From assembly GCA_946554335.1 (NCBI GenBank), contig CAMNSA010000005.1, forward strand, positions 62,001 to 126,000: a DNA stretch of 64,000 bases. The letters run 5' to 3'. A model generated the notes under the pieces. It was not told the origin of the DNA, made no database searches, and saw only the letters and a program-made list of their open reading frames with translations. A program made the translations under genes and the position numbers. The DNA comes from an uncultured Neglectibacter sp. GTDB lineage: Bacteria; Bacillota; Clostridia; Oscillospirales; Acutalibacteraceae. The stretch's first letter is position 1; each line of letters opens with the position of its first letter. Positions 1-8,358 of the stretch are shown in pieces.

Positions 1-150
1 TTTGGAGGCAAATTCGATCTCCGTCTTAAAGCGCTGCAAAAGCCTTCTCAGTTCAAGCAGCGCCCTTTCTCTTTCGCAGAAGGCCCGGCTTTTCAGAAGT
101 CCCGCTAAAAACCCGCTGACGATCAGCAGGATCGTTCCCAGATATTTCAT
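1..150 (-). CDS. spoIIIAB: Stage III sporulation protein AB (partial, 3' end outside window)
   Basis: The minus-strand frame opens with ATG at 150-148 behind a good Shine-Dalgarno (AGGAGGCGGC) and runs off the window edge after 50 codons. The start MKYLGTILLIVSGFLAGLL is a hydrophobic N-terminal membrane segment, followed by a charged Arg/Glu/Leu-rich helix (around CERERALLELRRLLQRF). This is how SpoIIIAB proteins begin. It lies 43 bp downstream of spoIIIAA, the fixed order of the spoIIIA operon. The operon encodes the mother cell-to-forespore channel that keeps SigG active. The assignment rests on the N-terminus plus synteny, because most of the protein lies outside. Confidence 0.8.
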   Translation of the reverse strand, partial: MKYLGTILLIVSGFLAGLLKSRAFCERERALLELRRLLQRFKTEIEFASK

Positions 151-193
151 GCCGCCTCCTGTTTTCTCGTAAAGCGCCCCCGCTTTCGACCTT

Positions 194-1129
194 TCAAGCG
201 AGCAAGCGCCTCTCCTCTTTGAAAAGCTCCTCAATACTTTTGACACCGCAGACGCTGCCGGGCGCACTTCGGTCTTTTAAAAACACTACGCTGGAAAAGG
301 CGCCTGTCTCCAAAAGCTGCCTGCAAAGGGGCCGCTGTAAAAAATCCTCCCGCCGGGCATGTACGGCGGCAATCACCGCGACGCCGGCGAATATGGCTGA
401 CCTCAACGCCTCCAGATCCTGCGTAGTCAGTTCATCGCAGACAAGATATTGGGGGGATAGCATCCTTAAAGCCGTCTCAAAGGCCGCCTGTTTCGGATAG
501 CCTCTCAGGATATCAGCCCCCGGGCCCAGGTCGAAATCACCGCCCAGCTCCCCCCGTTCGTCCAGCACGGCCAGACGGCAGGGAGAAAGAAAGCGTCCTT
601 CGGAAAGAGCCAAAGAGAGGTCCCGCAGGAGAGTGGTCTTCCCGCTGGAGGGCGGCCCCGCGATCAGCACGCCCTGCTCCATGGGTACTCCTTGCAGAAA
701 GAGCCTGTCCGCGCAGCCTCTTCGCTCTCTGGGGATCCGAAATACCAGAGAGGAGATATCCTTCACTGTTTTGACCCGTTCCCCCTCCCGCACAGCGGTG
801 CCGCAGACGCCCACCCGGTATCCGCTTCTTAAAGAGAGGAAGCCTGAACGGATCTCGTCCTCATGACGGAACACAGATTGTCCGCAAATTTCAAAAAAAA
901 GCTCCCGCAATTCCTTTTTCCCGCACAGTGGCAGGTCGTCCTGCTGCTTTTTCGTCACGCTTCCGTCTTTGCGCAGGAAAAGCATCCCCATACTGCCGCA
1001 CAGGCAAAGAGGCTGCCCCTCCTTCAAACGGATATCAAAGGTAGAGCGCTTGACCTCCTCCGGCAAAGCCCTGAGCCTTGCTTCATATCCGGGAAGCAGT
1101 GAAGCAACCCGGTCAAATTCCCGTTCCAT
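194..1129 (-). CDS. spoIIIAA: Stage III sporulation protein AA, secretion-type ATPase
   Basis: This 311-residue protein has the usual SpoIIIAA length. It carries a Walker A motif GPPSSGKTTLLRDL in its middle, followed by a Walker-B-like stretch (LAVLDERGEL) and an ISQ/Asp-box-like region typical of the GspE/VirB11-related ATPases. SpoIIIAA is the cytoplasmic ATPase that is thought to power the SpoIIIA-SpoIIQ channel from the mother cell. The start is preceded by AAGGAGGG at good spacing. A SigE-type promoter is expected upstream. I see only a weak candidate between 1140 and 1180 and do not list it. spoIIIAB follows after 43 bp. Confidence 0.93.
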   Translation of the reverse strand: MEREFDRVASLLPGYEARLRALPEEVKRSTFDIRLKEGQPLCLCGSMGMLFLRKDGSVTKKQQDDLPLCGKKELRELFFEICGQSVFRHEDEIRSGFLSLRSGYRVGVCGTAVREGERVKTVKDISSLVFRIPRERRGCADRLFLQGVPMEQGVLIAGPPSSGKTTLLRDLSLALSEGRFLSPCRLAVLDERGELGGDFDLGPGADILRGYPKQAAFETALRMLSPQYLVCDELTTQDLEALRSAIFAGVAVIAAVHARREDFLQRPLCRQLLETGAFSSVVFLKDRSAPGSVCGVKSIEELFKEERRLLA

Positions 1130-1204
1130 TTTTTCCCTCCTTGCCCTTTGGGATATTCATAAGTATTGCGGTGAAGCCCAAAATAGAACAAGCCTTCCCA
1201 AGGC

Positions 1205-1246
1205 AAAAAAGCAGGACCCGCTGCGAAAGGCAGCAGATCCTGCTTT
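1205..1246 (-). terminator. Rho-independent terminator after pduL
   Basis: A hairpin at 1210-1244 has arms AGCAGGA / TCCTGCT with an inner GCTGC / GCAGC stem, and a run of T on the minus strand after it. It lies 32 bp beyond the pduL stop codon and separates it from spoIIIAA. Confidence 0.85.
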
Positions 1247-1276
1247 ACTATATGTTTTAAGCTTAAAACAGAAGGA

Positions 1277-1843
1277 TCAGAGAACGATCTCTCCATCCAC
1301 CGTTCCGGGCAGTGCGGCGGCATTGGCCTCATCGGTGTCCACATGCATGGCCAGAGCGTACTTGGGGCTGACGCGGCAAACCACATCACCGAAGGTCAGG
1401 GCTCTGCCGTTGTAATCCACCTTGACAGAGACGATCTGCTTGTCAGTGACGCCGGCTTCTTTTGCCTCATCGGGATTAAAATGGATATGACGCTTGGCGG
1501 CGATCACACCCTTCGTCAGTTCCACCTCTCCGGCAGGACCCTTCAAAACACAGCCGGGAGTCCCCTCCAGATCGCCGGATTCCCGAATGGGAGCGGTAAC
1601 GCCCAGCTTTCTGGCATCGGTCAAAGAGATCTCCACCTGAGTTTCCGGGCGGGTCGGGCCTAAAATAGACATGGACATGGAGCCTTTGGGCCCCACTACC
1701 TCAACCTTTTCCGCACAGGCAAACTGCCCGGGCTGGGAGAGGTCCTTCTTATTGGTCAAGGCAGTGCCCTTTCCGAAAAGTGTTTCCAGATCCTGCGCAG
1801 AGACATGAACATGATGCGCGGAAGTTTCCACCATAACCTTCAT
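1277..1843 (-). CDS. pduL: Phosphate propanoyltransferase / phosphotransacylase PduL
   Basis: The 188-residue protein is typical of PduL. It has two similar halves, each with the His-rich zinc-binding signature of the family: SAHHVHVS near residue 8, AKRHIHFNPDEA near residue 115, and a C-terminal MHVDTDEANA. PduL exchanges CoA and phosphate between acyl-CoA and acyl-phosphate. Here it probably makes acetyl phosphate for ATP formation by acetate kinase. The N-terminus has no long extension of the kind that targets PduL to microcompartments, and no shell genes are nearby, so a cytoplasmic housekeeping role is inferred. It is a single-gene unit with its own promoter and terminator. The Shine-Dalgarno is GAAGGAGG. 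Confidence 0.9.
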   Translation of the reverse strand: MKVMVETSAHHVHVSAQDLETLFGKGTALTNKKDLSQPGQFACAEKVEVVGPKGSMSMSILGPTRPETQVEISLTDARKLGVTAPIRESGDLEGTPGCVLKGPAGEVELTKGVIAAKRHIHFNPDEAKEAGVTDKQIVSVKVDYNGRALTFGDVVCRVSPKYALAMHVDTDEANAAALPGTVDGEIVL

Positions 1844-1883
1844 TGATCGTATCCTCCTTCAAAATTTGCTTTCCTTCCCCATC

Positions 1884-1912
1884 ATTTTACTCCCCATAAC
1901 GGTTTTTTTCAA
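1884..1912 (-). promoter_or_regulatory. SigA-type promoter of pduL
   Basis: Minus strand: -35 TTGAAA (1912-1907), 17-bp spacer, -10 TAAAAT (1889-1884), about 40 bp before the pduL start codon. Confidence 0.65.
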
Positions 1913-1919
1913 CTCTCAA

Positions 1920-1948
1920 TTTACTTTGCAGGCTGATTATGTTAAAAT
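1920..1948 (+). promoter_or_regulatory. Candidate SigA promoter of the uracil-DNA glycosylase gene
   Basis: Plus strand: -35 TTTACT (1920-1925), 17-bp spacer, -10 TAAAAT (1943-1948), 84 bp before the ATG. The -35 matches consensus at four of six bases. Confidence 0.5.
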
Positions 1949-2032
1949 GACAGCAGTTTTCCGCTGTGAAGCCCCGGCAGGATACGGCGCCGGAGCTATG
2001 ACGAGAGTGTTGCTTTATAGGAAAAGGAGAAA

Positions 2033-2617
2033 ATGATGCTGCAAACCTGGGATGAATTGGAAGACGCCTGTCTTGACTGCCGCCGCTGCGGCCTGTGTGA
2101 AAACAGGCACCATGTGGTGTTCGGCACGGGAAACCCGGAAGCAAAGGTCCTTTTTGTAGGCGAAGGCCCCGGAGAACACGAGGACCTGGAGGGGGAACCC
2201 TTTGTGGGCAGAGCCGGCAAGCTTCTGGACAAAATGCTGGCCGCTGTAGATCTGGACCGCCACACCAATGTGTATATCGCCAATATCGTCAAATGCCGCC
2301 CTCCCAAAAACAGGGATCCCCTTCCCGAAGAGCAGGAGGCCTGTATTTCCTGGCTGCGAAACCAATTCGCCCTGATGCGCCCGAAAATTCTGGTATGCCT
2401 GGGAAGGATCGCGGCTATGAAGCTCATCAAGGCGGAATTTAAGATCACCAAAGAGCACGGGATCTTCTTTGAAAAGCCCGGCGTTCTGATGATGGCCACC
2501 CTGCACCCCGCCGCTCTGCTGAGAAATCCCGCTCAAAAGCCTGCGGCCTTTGAGGATTTCCTCAAGCTTAGGGAAAAGATCGACGAGCTTCACTGTGATA
2601 TTGCCAAAGGAAACTGA
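2033..2617 (+). CDS. Family 4 uracil-DNA glycosylase (iron-sulfur type)
   Basis: The 194-residue protein shows the family 4 UDG pattern. There is an N-terminal Cys pair (CLDCRRCGLCENR) for the 4Fe-4S cluster, the uracil pocket motif GEGPGEHED, VKCRPPKNRDP with further cluster ligands nearby, and the C-terminal LHPAALLR loop. It removes uracil from DNA to start base-excision repair. In Clostridia this family often substitutes for or accompanies Ung. The reading frame starts ATG ATG, and the second ATG is an equally good start behind AAAAGGAGA. The gene stands alone between its promoter and a bidirectional terminator. Confidence 0.92.
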   Translation: MMLQTWDELEDACLDCRRCGLCENRHHVVFGTGNPEAKVLFVGEGPGEHEDLEGEPFVGRAGKLLDKMLAAVDLDRHTNVYIANIVKCRPPKNRDPLPEEQEACISWLRNQFALMRPKILVCLGRIAAMKLIKAEFKITKEHGIFFEKPGVLMMATLHPAALLRNPAQKPAAFEDFLKLREKIDELHCDIAKGN

Positions 2618-2628
2618 GAGGAAAGCGC

Positions 2629-2663
2629 AAAAAGATCTCCCGGCCAACGCCGGGAGATCTTTT
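2629..2663. terminator. Bidirectional terminator between convergent genes
   Basis: The near-perfect inverted repeat AAAAGATCTCCCGGC / GCCGGGAGATCTTTT with a four-base loop ends T-rich on both strands. It sits between the udg gene (+) and the flippase-like gene (-), and its last bases touch the latter's stop codon. Confidence 0.9.
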
Positions 2664-3768
2664 ACTTTTCTATGATATTGGGCTCTTCCGCCGCCGGAAT
2701 TTCAGGATTTGTCCCGTGCTTTTTTCGATAAAGAAGCTGATCTCCCACTACCAAAACCGCCCCGGCGATCACCACCAGATAGTAGGTAAAAAACCGCCAC
2801 ACCATCACAGCGGCGTAAAGGTCGTTGTGGACAAAGTAATTCCGGAAAAAGGAGGAAAAGCCAATCTCCTGCGCCCCGGAGGCGCCGGGCATAGGCATAA
2901 AGGAAACGGAGACCTGTAAGAGGCTCTGCACCGCCAGAACCTCAAAATACCCCACAGTTTTGTACCCGAATGCGCGAAACACAAAGTAGATCACGCTCAT
3001 CTGAAGGATAAACTGAGGAATGGAAAGCAGGATCCCCAAAAGAATACTTTTCTTTTTTGACTTGAAGTCGTCCCGGTAGCTTGCGAAATCCGCCTCGAAT
3101 TTATCGATGGAATCCAAGAGCCTGAAGCGGCGCTGTAAAGAGGGAATCTTCGTTACGATGGCCTTTGCCAGCCGGCAGAAGAAATGAAGCACCGGCCTGA
3201 TAAAAAGGCTGGGAAAAAAGATGATGGAGCCGCCGTTGATAATAAGGCCCAGGATAATAAAAGGGATGATCCCCGGATTTTCCCGGGAAAGCTTTGGGTA
3301 AAGACAGAAAAAGGAAATGAGCGAACAAAGAAAAAAGGCGCACTGAAAACAGAAGAACTTGATGATCAACACCGCTGTGGAGGTCCCCACCGGCACTTTG
3401 TCCCGGCGGAGATAGGCGGCCTGCATCGGCTGTCCGCCGGTAGAGCTGGGGGTGATATAGGAATAGTAGATCCCCAAAAGCCCGATCTTCATGCCGGCCA
3501 AAAACTTCAGGCGCACCTTCTGGCTTCGCATCAAAAGACGGATGATCTCCCCCTCCAGCACAAAATAGAGCAGGGTGATCACCACGGCAAGGGTCAAAAA
3601 CCCGGGAGTCAGGCGCGAAATAGTGAAAAACACATTTCCGAATTCCCGGTTGAAAAAGCCAAACAGCAAAAGGGCCAGAATCGTTACCCCGATATAGAGC
3701 ATCCCCCAAGGGATTTTCCGCTTTTTCCGCTGCTCTTCCGGAACCAGCACCTCTTTTTTCTCGTCCAT
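2662..3768 (-). CDS. Lysylphosphatidylglycerol synthase TM-region / flippase-like integral membrane protein
   Basis: The protein is about 368 residues from the chosen start, with roughly eight hydrophobic segments and no soluble aminoacyl-transfer domain. It resembles the stand-alone flippase half of MprF (PF03706, 'UPF0104'): an early TTGGQP-type loop (seen here as SSTGGQPMQA) and a late PMPGASGAQE motif with acidic residues in a membrane region. Members are proposed to translocate lipids, but the substrate here is unknown. The frame remains open 33 codons further upstream. I chose the ATG at 3768 because GAGGTGG precedes it and the residues before it are not hydrophobic. No operon partner is apparent. 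Confidence 0.82.
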   Translation of the reverse strand: MDEKKEVLVPEEQRKKRKIPWGMLYIGVTILALLLFGFFNREFGNVFFTISRLTPGFLTLAVVITLLYFVLEGEIIRLLMRSQKVRLKFLAGMKIGLLGIYYSYITPSSTGGQPMQAAYLRRDKVPVGTSTAVLIIKFFCFQCAFFLCSLISFFCLYPKLSRENPGIIPFIILGLIINGGSIIFFPSLFIRPVLHFFCRLAKAIVTKIPSLQRRFRLLDSIDKFEADFASYRDDFKSKKKSILLGILLSIPQFILQMSVIYFVFRAFGYKTVGYFEVLAVQSLLQVSVSFMPMPGASGAQEIGFSSFFRNYFVHNDLYAAVMVWRFFTYYLVVIAGAVLVVGDQLLYRKKHGTNPEIPAAEEPNIIEK

Positions 3769-3902
3769 CCTGTCGCTTTCCACCTCAGCACATAATAATG
3801 ACGCGGCATCCCACGAAACGGTCACAGAGATATGGCCAATTTTACCATGCTTTGTATGAGAATGCAACCGACAGAATTCTTACGGTTTTCTTGAGGGATC
3901 CC

Positions 3903-4421
3903 CTACCCCAGCAGCTTTACCGTCAGGACGGAAAAGACGATGGCCGTCATATCCCCCAAAAGGGCGGCGGGCACGGTGTACAGCAGCTTTTTGTACCGAC
4001 AGGCGCCGAAATAGACGGACACCGCGTAAAAGGTGGTTTCCGTGGAAGAGGCAAGCACAGAGGCGATCTTCCCCGTCTCGCTGTCCGGACCGAACCGCTT
4101 TAAAAGAGAAAGGCTGAAGGCGGAGGAACCGCTTCCGGTAATAGGGCGCAGCAAGGCCAGAGGCGCGATCTCCGGGGAAACACCCACGGCTTTTGCTCCG
4201 GGAGATACCAAAGTGCAAACCAGGTCTAAAAGCCCGGAGCGCTCCACCATAGTCACTGCCAAAACCAGACCAATCAGAGTGGGAAGCACACGGACGGCGG
4301 CGTGAAGGCCCTCCCCCGCTCCGCTTAAAAAGGTATCGAACACATCCACGCCCTTCAAAAACGCGAAAACAAGGATCCCGCCGATGACGGCGGGCAAAGC
4401 AGCCGCGCCTACCTGTTCCAA
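3903..4421 (-). CDS. spmB: Spore maturation protein B
   Basis: This is a small membrane protein with nucleoside-transporter-gate-like repeats. The conserved signatures RPITGSGSSA and STETTFYAVSVYFG are typical of SpmB. With SpmA it is needed for full dehydration of the spore core. An upstream GTG (4466) would give 187 residues but has no Shine-Dalgarno and a 58-bp overlap with spmA. The TTG at 4421 has GGGAGGG seven bases upstream, gives 172 residues, and overlaps the spmA stop by 13 bp, so I prefer it. It is translationally coupled to spmA. Confidence 0.88.
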   Translation of the reverse strand: MEQVGAAALPAVIGGILVFAFLKGVDVFDTFLSGAGEGLHAAVRVLPTLIGLVLAVTMVERSGLLDLVCTLVSPGAKAVGVSPEIAPLALLRPITGSGSSAFSLSLLKRFGPDSETGKIASVLASSTETTFYAVSVYFGACRYKKLLYTVPAALLGDMTAIVFSVLTVKLLG

Positions 4422-4999
4422 AGTCTTCCCTCCCTTCTTTCCATAAGCTTGCAGAAAAGCACGCACACCAGAAGGGAGGCAGCCGAGGTGATCCAGATCT
4501 CCGGCAGGATCCCAAAGGGCTCGGCGCTGTGACAGGCGCTTCTCATGGCGGCCATATTCACCGGTAAAAGCTGGATGGAAGCGGTGTTGATCACCACAAA
4601 GAGGATCATTCCCTTTGTGGGAACAGCCCCCTGATTCCTCTTCGCCATGGATTCCATAGCGGAAAGTCCCAAGGGCGTCGCGGCATTTCCCAGACCCAGA
4701 AAATTGGCGGAGAGGTTCATGCAGATCTTCCCTTTGATCTCCTCGTTATCCCGGTATTCCGGAAAAAGCCGGTCGATCAGCGGGGAAAAGCCCTGGGCCA
4801 AAAGGGCGCAAAGCCCGCTTTTTTCGGCGATCTTTAAAAATCCCAGCCAGGCGCACATGCTGCCCAGCAGAGAAAAGGACAGTTCTACCGCCTGCTGCGC
4901 TCCCTCCATCACCGCCCCGGAAAGCTCTCCGATTCTTCCGTTTACCAGCGCGCAGACCACACTGGCGGCGATCATTGCAAACCAGATATAATTGAGCAT
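4409..4999 (-). CDS. spmA: Spore maturation protein A
   Basis: The 196-residue membrane protein has the family motif NLSANFLGLGNAATPLGL and an N-terminal MLNYIWFAMIA start, both characteristic of SpmA. It acts with SpmB in spore core dehydration; the mechanism is not settled. The start has GGTGAGGAG immediately upstream. It overlaps spmB and forms a two-gene operon divergent from the M20 dipeptidase gene. A forespore or mother-cell promoter is expected at 5000-5090, but no confident sigma-factor match was found. Confidence 0.93.
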   Translation of the reverse strand: MLNYIWFAMIAASVVCALVNGRIGELSGAVMEGAQQAVELSFSLLGSMCAWLGFLKIAEKSGLCALLAQGFSPLIDRLFPEYRDNEEIKGKICMNLSANFLGLGNAATPLGLSAMESMAKRNQGAVPTKGMILFVVINTASIQLLPVNMAAMRSACHSAEPFGILPEIWITSAASLLVCVLFCKLMERREGRLWNR

Positions 5000-5028
5000 C
5001 TCCTCACCTGCTTTTCTTTGGAATGATA

Positions 5029-5057
5029 TTGACTTTAAAGGGAAAAACGGGTATCGT
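5029..5057 (+). promoter_or_regulatory. Candidate SigA promoter of the M20 dipeptidase operon
   Basis: Plus strand: -35 TTGACT (5029-5034), 17-bp spacer, -10 TATCGT (5052-5057), 34 bp before the ATG at 5092. Confidence 0.5.
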
Positions 5058-5091
5058 AAAGATACAGTGAAACAGAAAGGATCTGATCGGG

Positions 5092-6471
5092 ATGCTGTTC
5101 GGACAAAACATTTTGAAGTATTGGGACGATATTGTAAAGGATCTGGGCGAGATCGTGGCCATCCCCTCGGTATGCGGTGAGCGGGAGGGAGATTTCCCCT
5201 ATGGAAAAGAGCCTGCCAGAGCCATCGACAAGATGATCGAGCTCTCTGAAAAGTACGGTCTCAAAACGAAAAATGTGGACTATTACGCCGCTCATGCCGA
5301 GTATGGAGAAGGCGAAGGAAACGCGGTGGTCATGGCTCATGTGGATGTGGTGCCCGCCGGTGAGGGCTGGGACACGGATCCCTTTACCATGGTCGTCAAG
5401 GGAAACAAGGCTTTTGGCCGCGGAGTGGCCGACAACAAAAGCCCGGCCATTGTGGCGCTGCATTGTCTGAGAGCCTTAAAGGACTTGAATGTCAAGGGAA
5501 ACCGGAAGCTTCGGGTCATTTTCGGCTCCGGAGAGGAGATCGGCATGGGCGACATGGGACATTATTTTGCCAGTGAGCAGCACCCTGACATGGGCTTTAC
5601 CCCGGACGCCGGATACGGGATCTGCAACTGCGAAAAGGGACATCTTGTCTTTTCCGTAACCGGGAAAAACGACAGCTCTCTCATCCGTTCTTTCACCTCC
5701 GGCACCGTTGCCAACGCCGTGCCCTATAAGGCGATCTGCGAGCTTTCCTGCACAGAGGAAGAAGCAGAAAAGCTTTCTTCCGCCGCAAAGGACGCGGAGG
5801 GCTCCTTCGATACCTCCTTTGCGCAGGGCAAGGCCACGGTGGTCTCTCACGGCAGAGCGAGCCATGCGGCAAGCCCCGAAAACGGCTTTAACGCCGCCGC
5901 CTATCTGGTAAAGCTGTTGAGCGCTGTTTTCGGCTCCCAGCGTCTGGGGACCTTCTTCCGGTTTATAGAGGAAAAGATCGGCACCACGACAGACGGCTCT
6001 CTCATTGGAGTCGCCGGCAGCGACGAGCCCAGTGGACCCCTTACCTTCAATTTGGGACTGGTGCAGGTAGAGGGAGACAAGGCAAGCCTCACGGTAGATA
6101 TCCGCTATCCCGCCACCTCCAGCGGAACCAAGCTCATTGACGCCTTGAAAGCGCAGGTGGAGAAATCGGGACTTCAGTTCGTGCTGGGCGACGACACGCC
6201 TCCCCTCTATCTTCCCAAGGAGAGCAGGCTGCTCTCTCTGCTGTCCGGCGCCTATGAGGATGTTACCGGAAAGCCCTGTGAGGTCTTCTCCATGGGCGGA
6301 GGCACCTATGCCCGCCAGATGTTTGGAAAGGGCGTTGCCTTCGGCGCTTCCTTCCCGGACGGTGAGGACAGCCACGCCCACAACTGCAACGAGCGGATCG
6401 ACCTGGAGGAATTGAAGCTTCACGCTCAGATCTGTTTAGAAGCCATGTACCGGATGCTCACGGCGGAATAA
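5092..6471 (+). CDS. M20 family dipeptidase, PepV/Sapep-like
   Basis: The 459-residue metallopeptidase shows the co-catalytic zinc motifs of M20. These are AHVDVVPAG (His, then the catalytic Asp two residues later), GRGVADNKSP (bridging Asp), GSGEEIGMGD (catalytic Glu pair), TPDAGY, and a C-terminal HAHNCNERI. The length and the insert between metal ligands fit the dinuclear dipeptidase PepV/Sapep group, which cleaves N-terminal residues from dipeptides, often beta-Ala or D-amino-acid types. It is cytoplasmic, with no signal peptide. An HD hydrolase gene begins four bases after its stop, so the two are one operon. Confidence 0.9.
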   Translation: MLFGQNILKYWDDIVKDLGEIVAIPSVCGEREGDFPYGKEPARAIDKMIELSEKYGLKTKNVDYYAAHAEYGEGEGNAVVMAHVDVVPAGEGWDTDPFTMVVKGNKAFGRGVADNKSPAIVALHCLRALKDLNVKGNRKLRVIFGSGEEIGMGDMGHYFASEQHPDMGFTPDAGYGICNCEKGHLVFSVTGKNDSSLIRSFTSGTVANAVPYKAICELSCTEEEAEKLSSAAKDAEGSFDTSFAQGKATVVSHGRASHAASPENGFNAAAYLVKLLSAVFGSQRLGTFFRFIEEKIGTTTDGSLIGVAGSDEPSGPLTFNLGLVQVEGDKASLTVDIRYPATSSGTKLIDALKAQVEKSGLQFVLGDDTPPLYLPKESRLLSLLSGAYEDVTGKPCEVFSMGGGTYARQMFGKGVAFGASFPDGEDSHAHNCNERIDLEELKLHAQICLEAMYRMLTAE

Positions 6472-6475
6472 GCGG

Positions 6476-7147
6476 ATGGAATATCAGCATATCACGCCGG
6501 AGGACATTTTCTCAAACGCGGAGGTTCACGCCTATATCCAGTGCGGAAACGACTGTCTGGGCGCCATCGGCTTTACCGAGCACGGCTTCGCCCACTCGAA
6601 GCGCAGCAGCGACGGGGCCAGGGATATTCTTAAGGCCCTGAACTTTCCCCAGCGCACCTGCGAGCTGGCTGCCATTGCCGGGTATCTCCATGACATCGGA
6701 AATACTGTGAACCGGGCAGATCACGCTCACAGCGGTGCTTTGATGGCCTTCACGCTGCTCAACAAGCTGGGGATGCCCCCTGGGGAGATCGCCGCCGTCT
6801 GCTCCGCCATCGGCCACCACGATGAAAAAACCGCCTATCCGGTAAACCCTATCGCTGCTGCCCTGATCCTTTCCGATAAAAGTGACGTGCGCCGTACCCG
6901 CGTAAGGAAGGACGCCGTTCTGGACAACGATATTCACGACAGGGTGAACTACGCAGTGGAAAATGCAAAGCTTCAGATCGACCGGGAAAACGGGACCTGT
7001 ATCTTTCATATTACCATCGAAACGCAAATATGCCCTGTGATGGAATACTTTGAGATTTTCCTGGACAGAATGGTGCTGTGCAACAAGGCCGCAAAGGTGT
7101 TGGGCCTGCAATTTGAACTGATCATCAACCAGGTTCGTCTTCTGTGA
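6476..7147 (+). CDS. HD domain-containing phosphohydrolase-like protein
   Basis: The 223-residue protein carries an HD-type metal site: HSKRSSDGARDILK, then GYLHDIGN (the HD pair), HAHSGAL and IGHHDEK. These give the H...HD...H...D ligand pattern of metal-dependent phosphohydrolases. The substrate cannot be told from sequence. It follows the dipeptidase gene by four bases and shares its transcript, and both end at the terminator at 7153-7198. Related proteins are common as uncharacterised HD proteins in Clostridia. Confidence 0.82.
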   Translation: MEYQHITPEDIFSNAEVHAYIQCGNDCLGAIGFTEHGFAHSKRSSDGARDILKALNFPQRTCELAAIAGYLHDIGNTVNRADHAHSGALMAFTLLNKLGMPPGEIAAVCSAIGHHDEKTAYPVNPIAAALILSDKSDVRRTRVRKDAVLDNDIHDRVNYAVENAKLQIDRENGTCIFHITIETQICPVMEYFEIFLDRMVLCNKAAKVLGLQFELIINQVRLL

Positions 7148-7152
7148 AAAAC

Positions 7153-7198
7153 AAAAAAGTCTGCCGCGGGAGGATACCCTCTGACGGCAGACTTTTTT
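7153..7198. terminator. Bidirectional terminator
   Basis: AAAAAAGTCTGCCG / CGGCAGACTTTTTTT with an 18-base loop lies between the HD gene (+) and the convergent zinc dehydrogenase (-). Confidence 0.9.
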
Positions 7199-7212
7199 TC
7201 TTTTGGAAAAGC

Positions 7213-8238
7213 TTAATTGGGACAGACGACTACTTTGATGGACTCGTCGCTCTTCTGCATGGCGATGGCCTGATCCATCTCCTCCAGAGAGAAGCGATGC
7301 GTGATGATAGAGGAAAAATCCAGCTTCCCGCTGTTAAGAAGCTCCACAGCTCTCTGATGGGTATCCGGATTTACAAAGGAGCCCCGGATGGTCAACTCCT
7401 TTTTATAGACATCGAAAAGGGGCAGCTCAAATTTGGCGTCCACCTTGGGAACGCTGAACAGAACGATGGTCGCTCCCTTAGCGGCAAAGGCAAAGGCGCT
7501 TTTCACCGCGGAGAGATTGCCCACACATTCGATCACCACATCCGCTCCCTCTTTTCCAAGGGCCTCGGAAAGCTTCTTCTGGCAGTCAGCCTCAGTGGGG
7601 TCGATTGCCGCATCCGCGCCGAGGCTCAAGCCTACCCCCCGGCGCTTCAAATTAGGCTCGCTTAAAACCAGCTTCCCGGCGCCGGAAAGCCTGGCAAGCT
7701 GTACCATGATCAGCCCGATGGCGCCGCCGCCCACTATGCACACCGCGTCTCCCGGGCGGATCCCCGCAAGGTCGATGCCGTGCAGACAGCAGGCCGTGGG
7801 CTCTGCCATAGCTCCCGTCTCATAGGAGAGCTTCGGGTCAAGCAGAAAAGCCTGAGAAGCGGGAACCACACTGTACTGGGCGAAACCGCCGTCACGGGTG
7901 ACCCCCACCGCCTCCATGGACTCGCAAAGCTGTTTCTTTCCATTGCGGCAATGCACGCAGCTTCCGCAGTAGATATTGGGGTCGATGGTGACATGATCCC
8001 CCGCCTTGAGCCCGGAGACGCCGGAGCCCACCTCCACCACCTCTCCGGAATACTCATGGCCCAAAACCACAGGCGGGTTCACATCGGCCGATCCCGGCTC
8101 TCCATGATAGATGTGCACATCCGTTCCGCACACGCCGCACACCATGTTTTTCACTACCACCGTGCCGGCCTGCGCCTTGGGCTGCGGCACTTCCCGTACC
8201 TCAAAGGTCTCGTTTTTTACAAAATAGGACGCTTTCAT
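7213..8238 (-). CDS. Zinc-dependent medium-chain alcohol/polyol dehydrogenase
   Basis: From ATG 8238 (AGGGAGGAG six bases upstream) the protein has 341 residues. It shows the catalytic zinc ligands (CGVCGTDVHIYHG and GHEYSG), the four structural-zinc cysteines (CGSCVHCRNGKKQLC), and a Rossmann motif (VGGGAIGLI). This places it in the sorbitol/threonine/butanediol dehydrogenase group of MDR enzymes. The actual substrate is not predictable. The frame is open 15 codons upstream, but those codons lack a ribosome site. It is a single-gene unit between two terminators. Confidence 0.9.
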   Translation of the reverse strand: MKASYFVKNETFEVREVPQPKAQAGTVVVKNMVCGVCGTDVHIYHGEPGSADVNPPVVLGHEYSGEVVEVGSGVSGLKAGDHVTIDPNIYCGSCVHCRNGKKQLCESMEAVGVTRDGGFAQYSVVPASQAFLLDPKLSYETGAMAEPTACCLHGIDLAGIRPGDAVCIVGGGAIGLIMVQLARLSGAGKLVLSEPNLKRRGVGLSLGADAAIDPTEADCQKKLSEALGKEGADVVIECVGNLSAVKSAFAFAAKGATIVLFSVPKVDAKFELPLFDVYKKELTIRGSFVNPDTHQRAVELLNSGKLDFSSIITHRFSLEEMDQAIAMQKSDESIKVVVCPN

Positions 8239-8301
8239 AGCAAACTCCTCCCTTGCGCCCAGAGCACCTGAATACCCGGGCAAAATTATAAAAATGCAGA
8301 A

Positions 8302-8348
8302 AGAAGAGAAATTTCGGAAAGAATACGGCTTCCGAAAGCTTCTCTTCT
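8302..8348 (-). terminator. Terminator of the hydrogenase operon
   Basis: The inverted repeat AGAAGAGAA...TTTCGGAA / TTCCGAAA...TTCTCTTCT is followed on the minus strand by T-rich sequence. It lies 11 bp after the hydA stop. Confidence 0.8.
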
Positions 8349-8358
8349 CTATCTCTGT

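Noticed and set aside
1130-1200. SigE promoter for spoIIIAA
   Set aside because: A CATAC-like -10 and a poor -35 were visible, but spacing and match were too weak to list.
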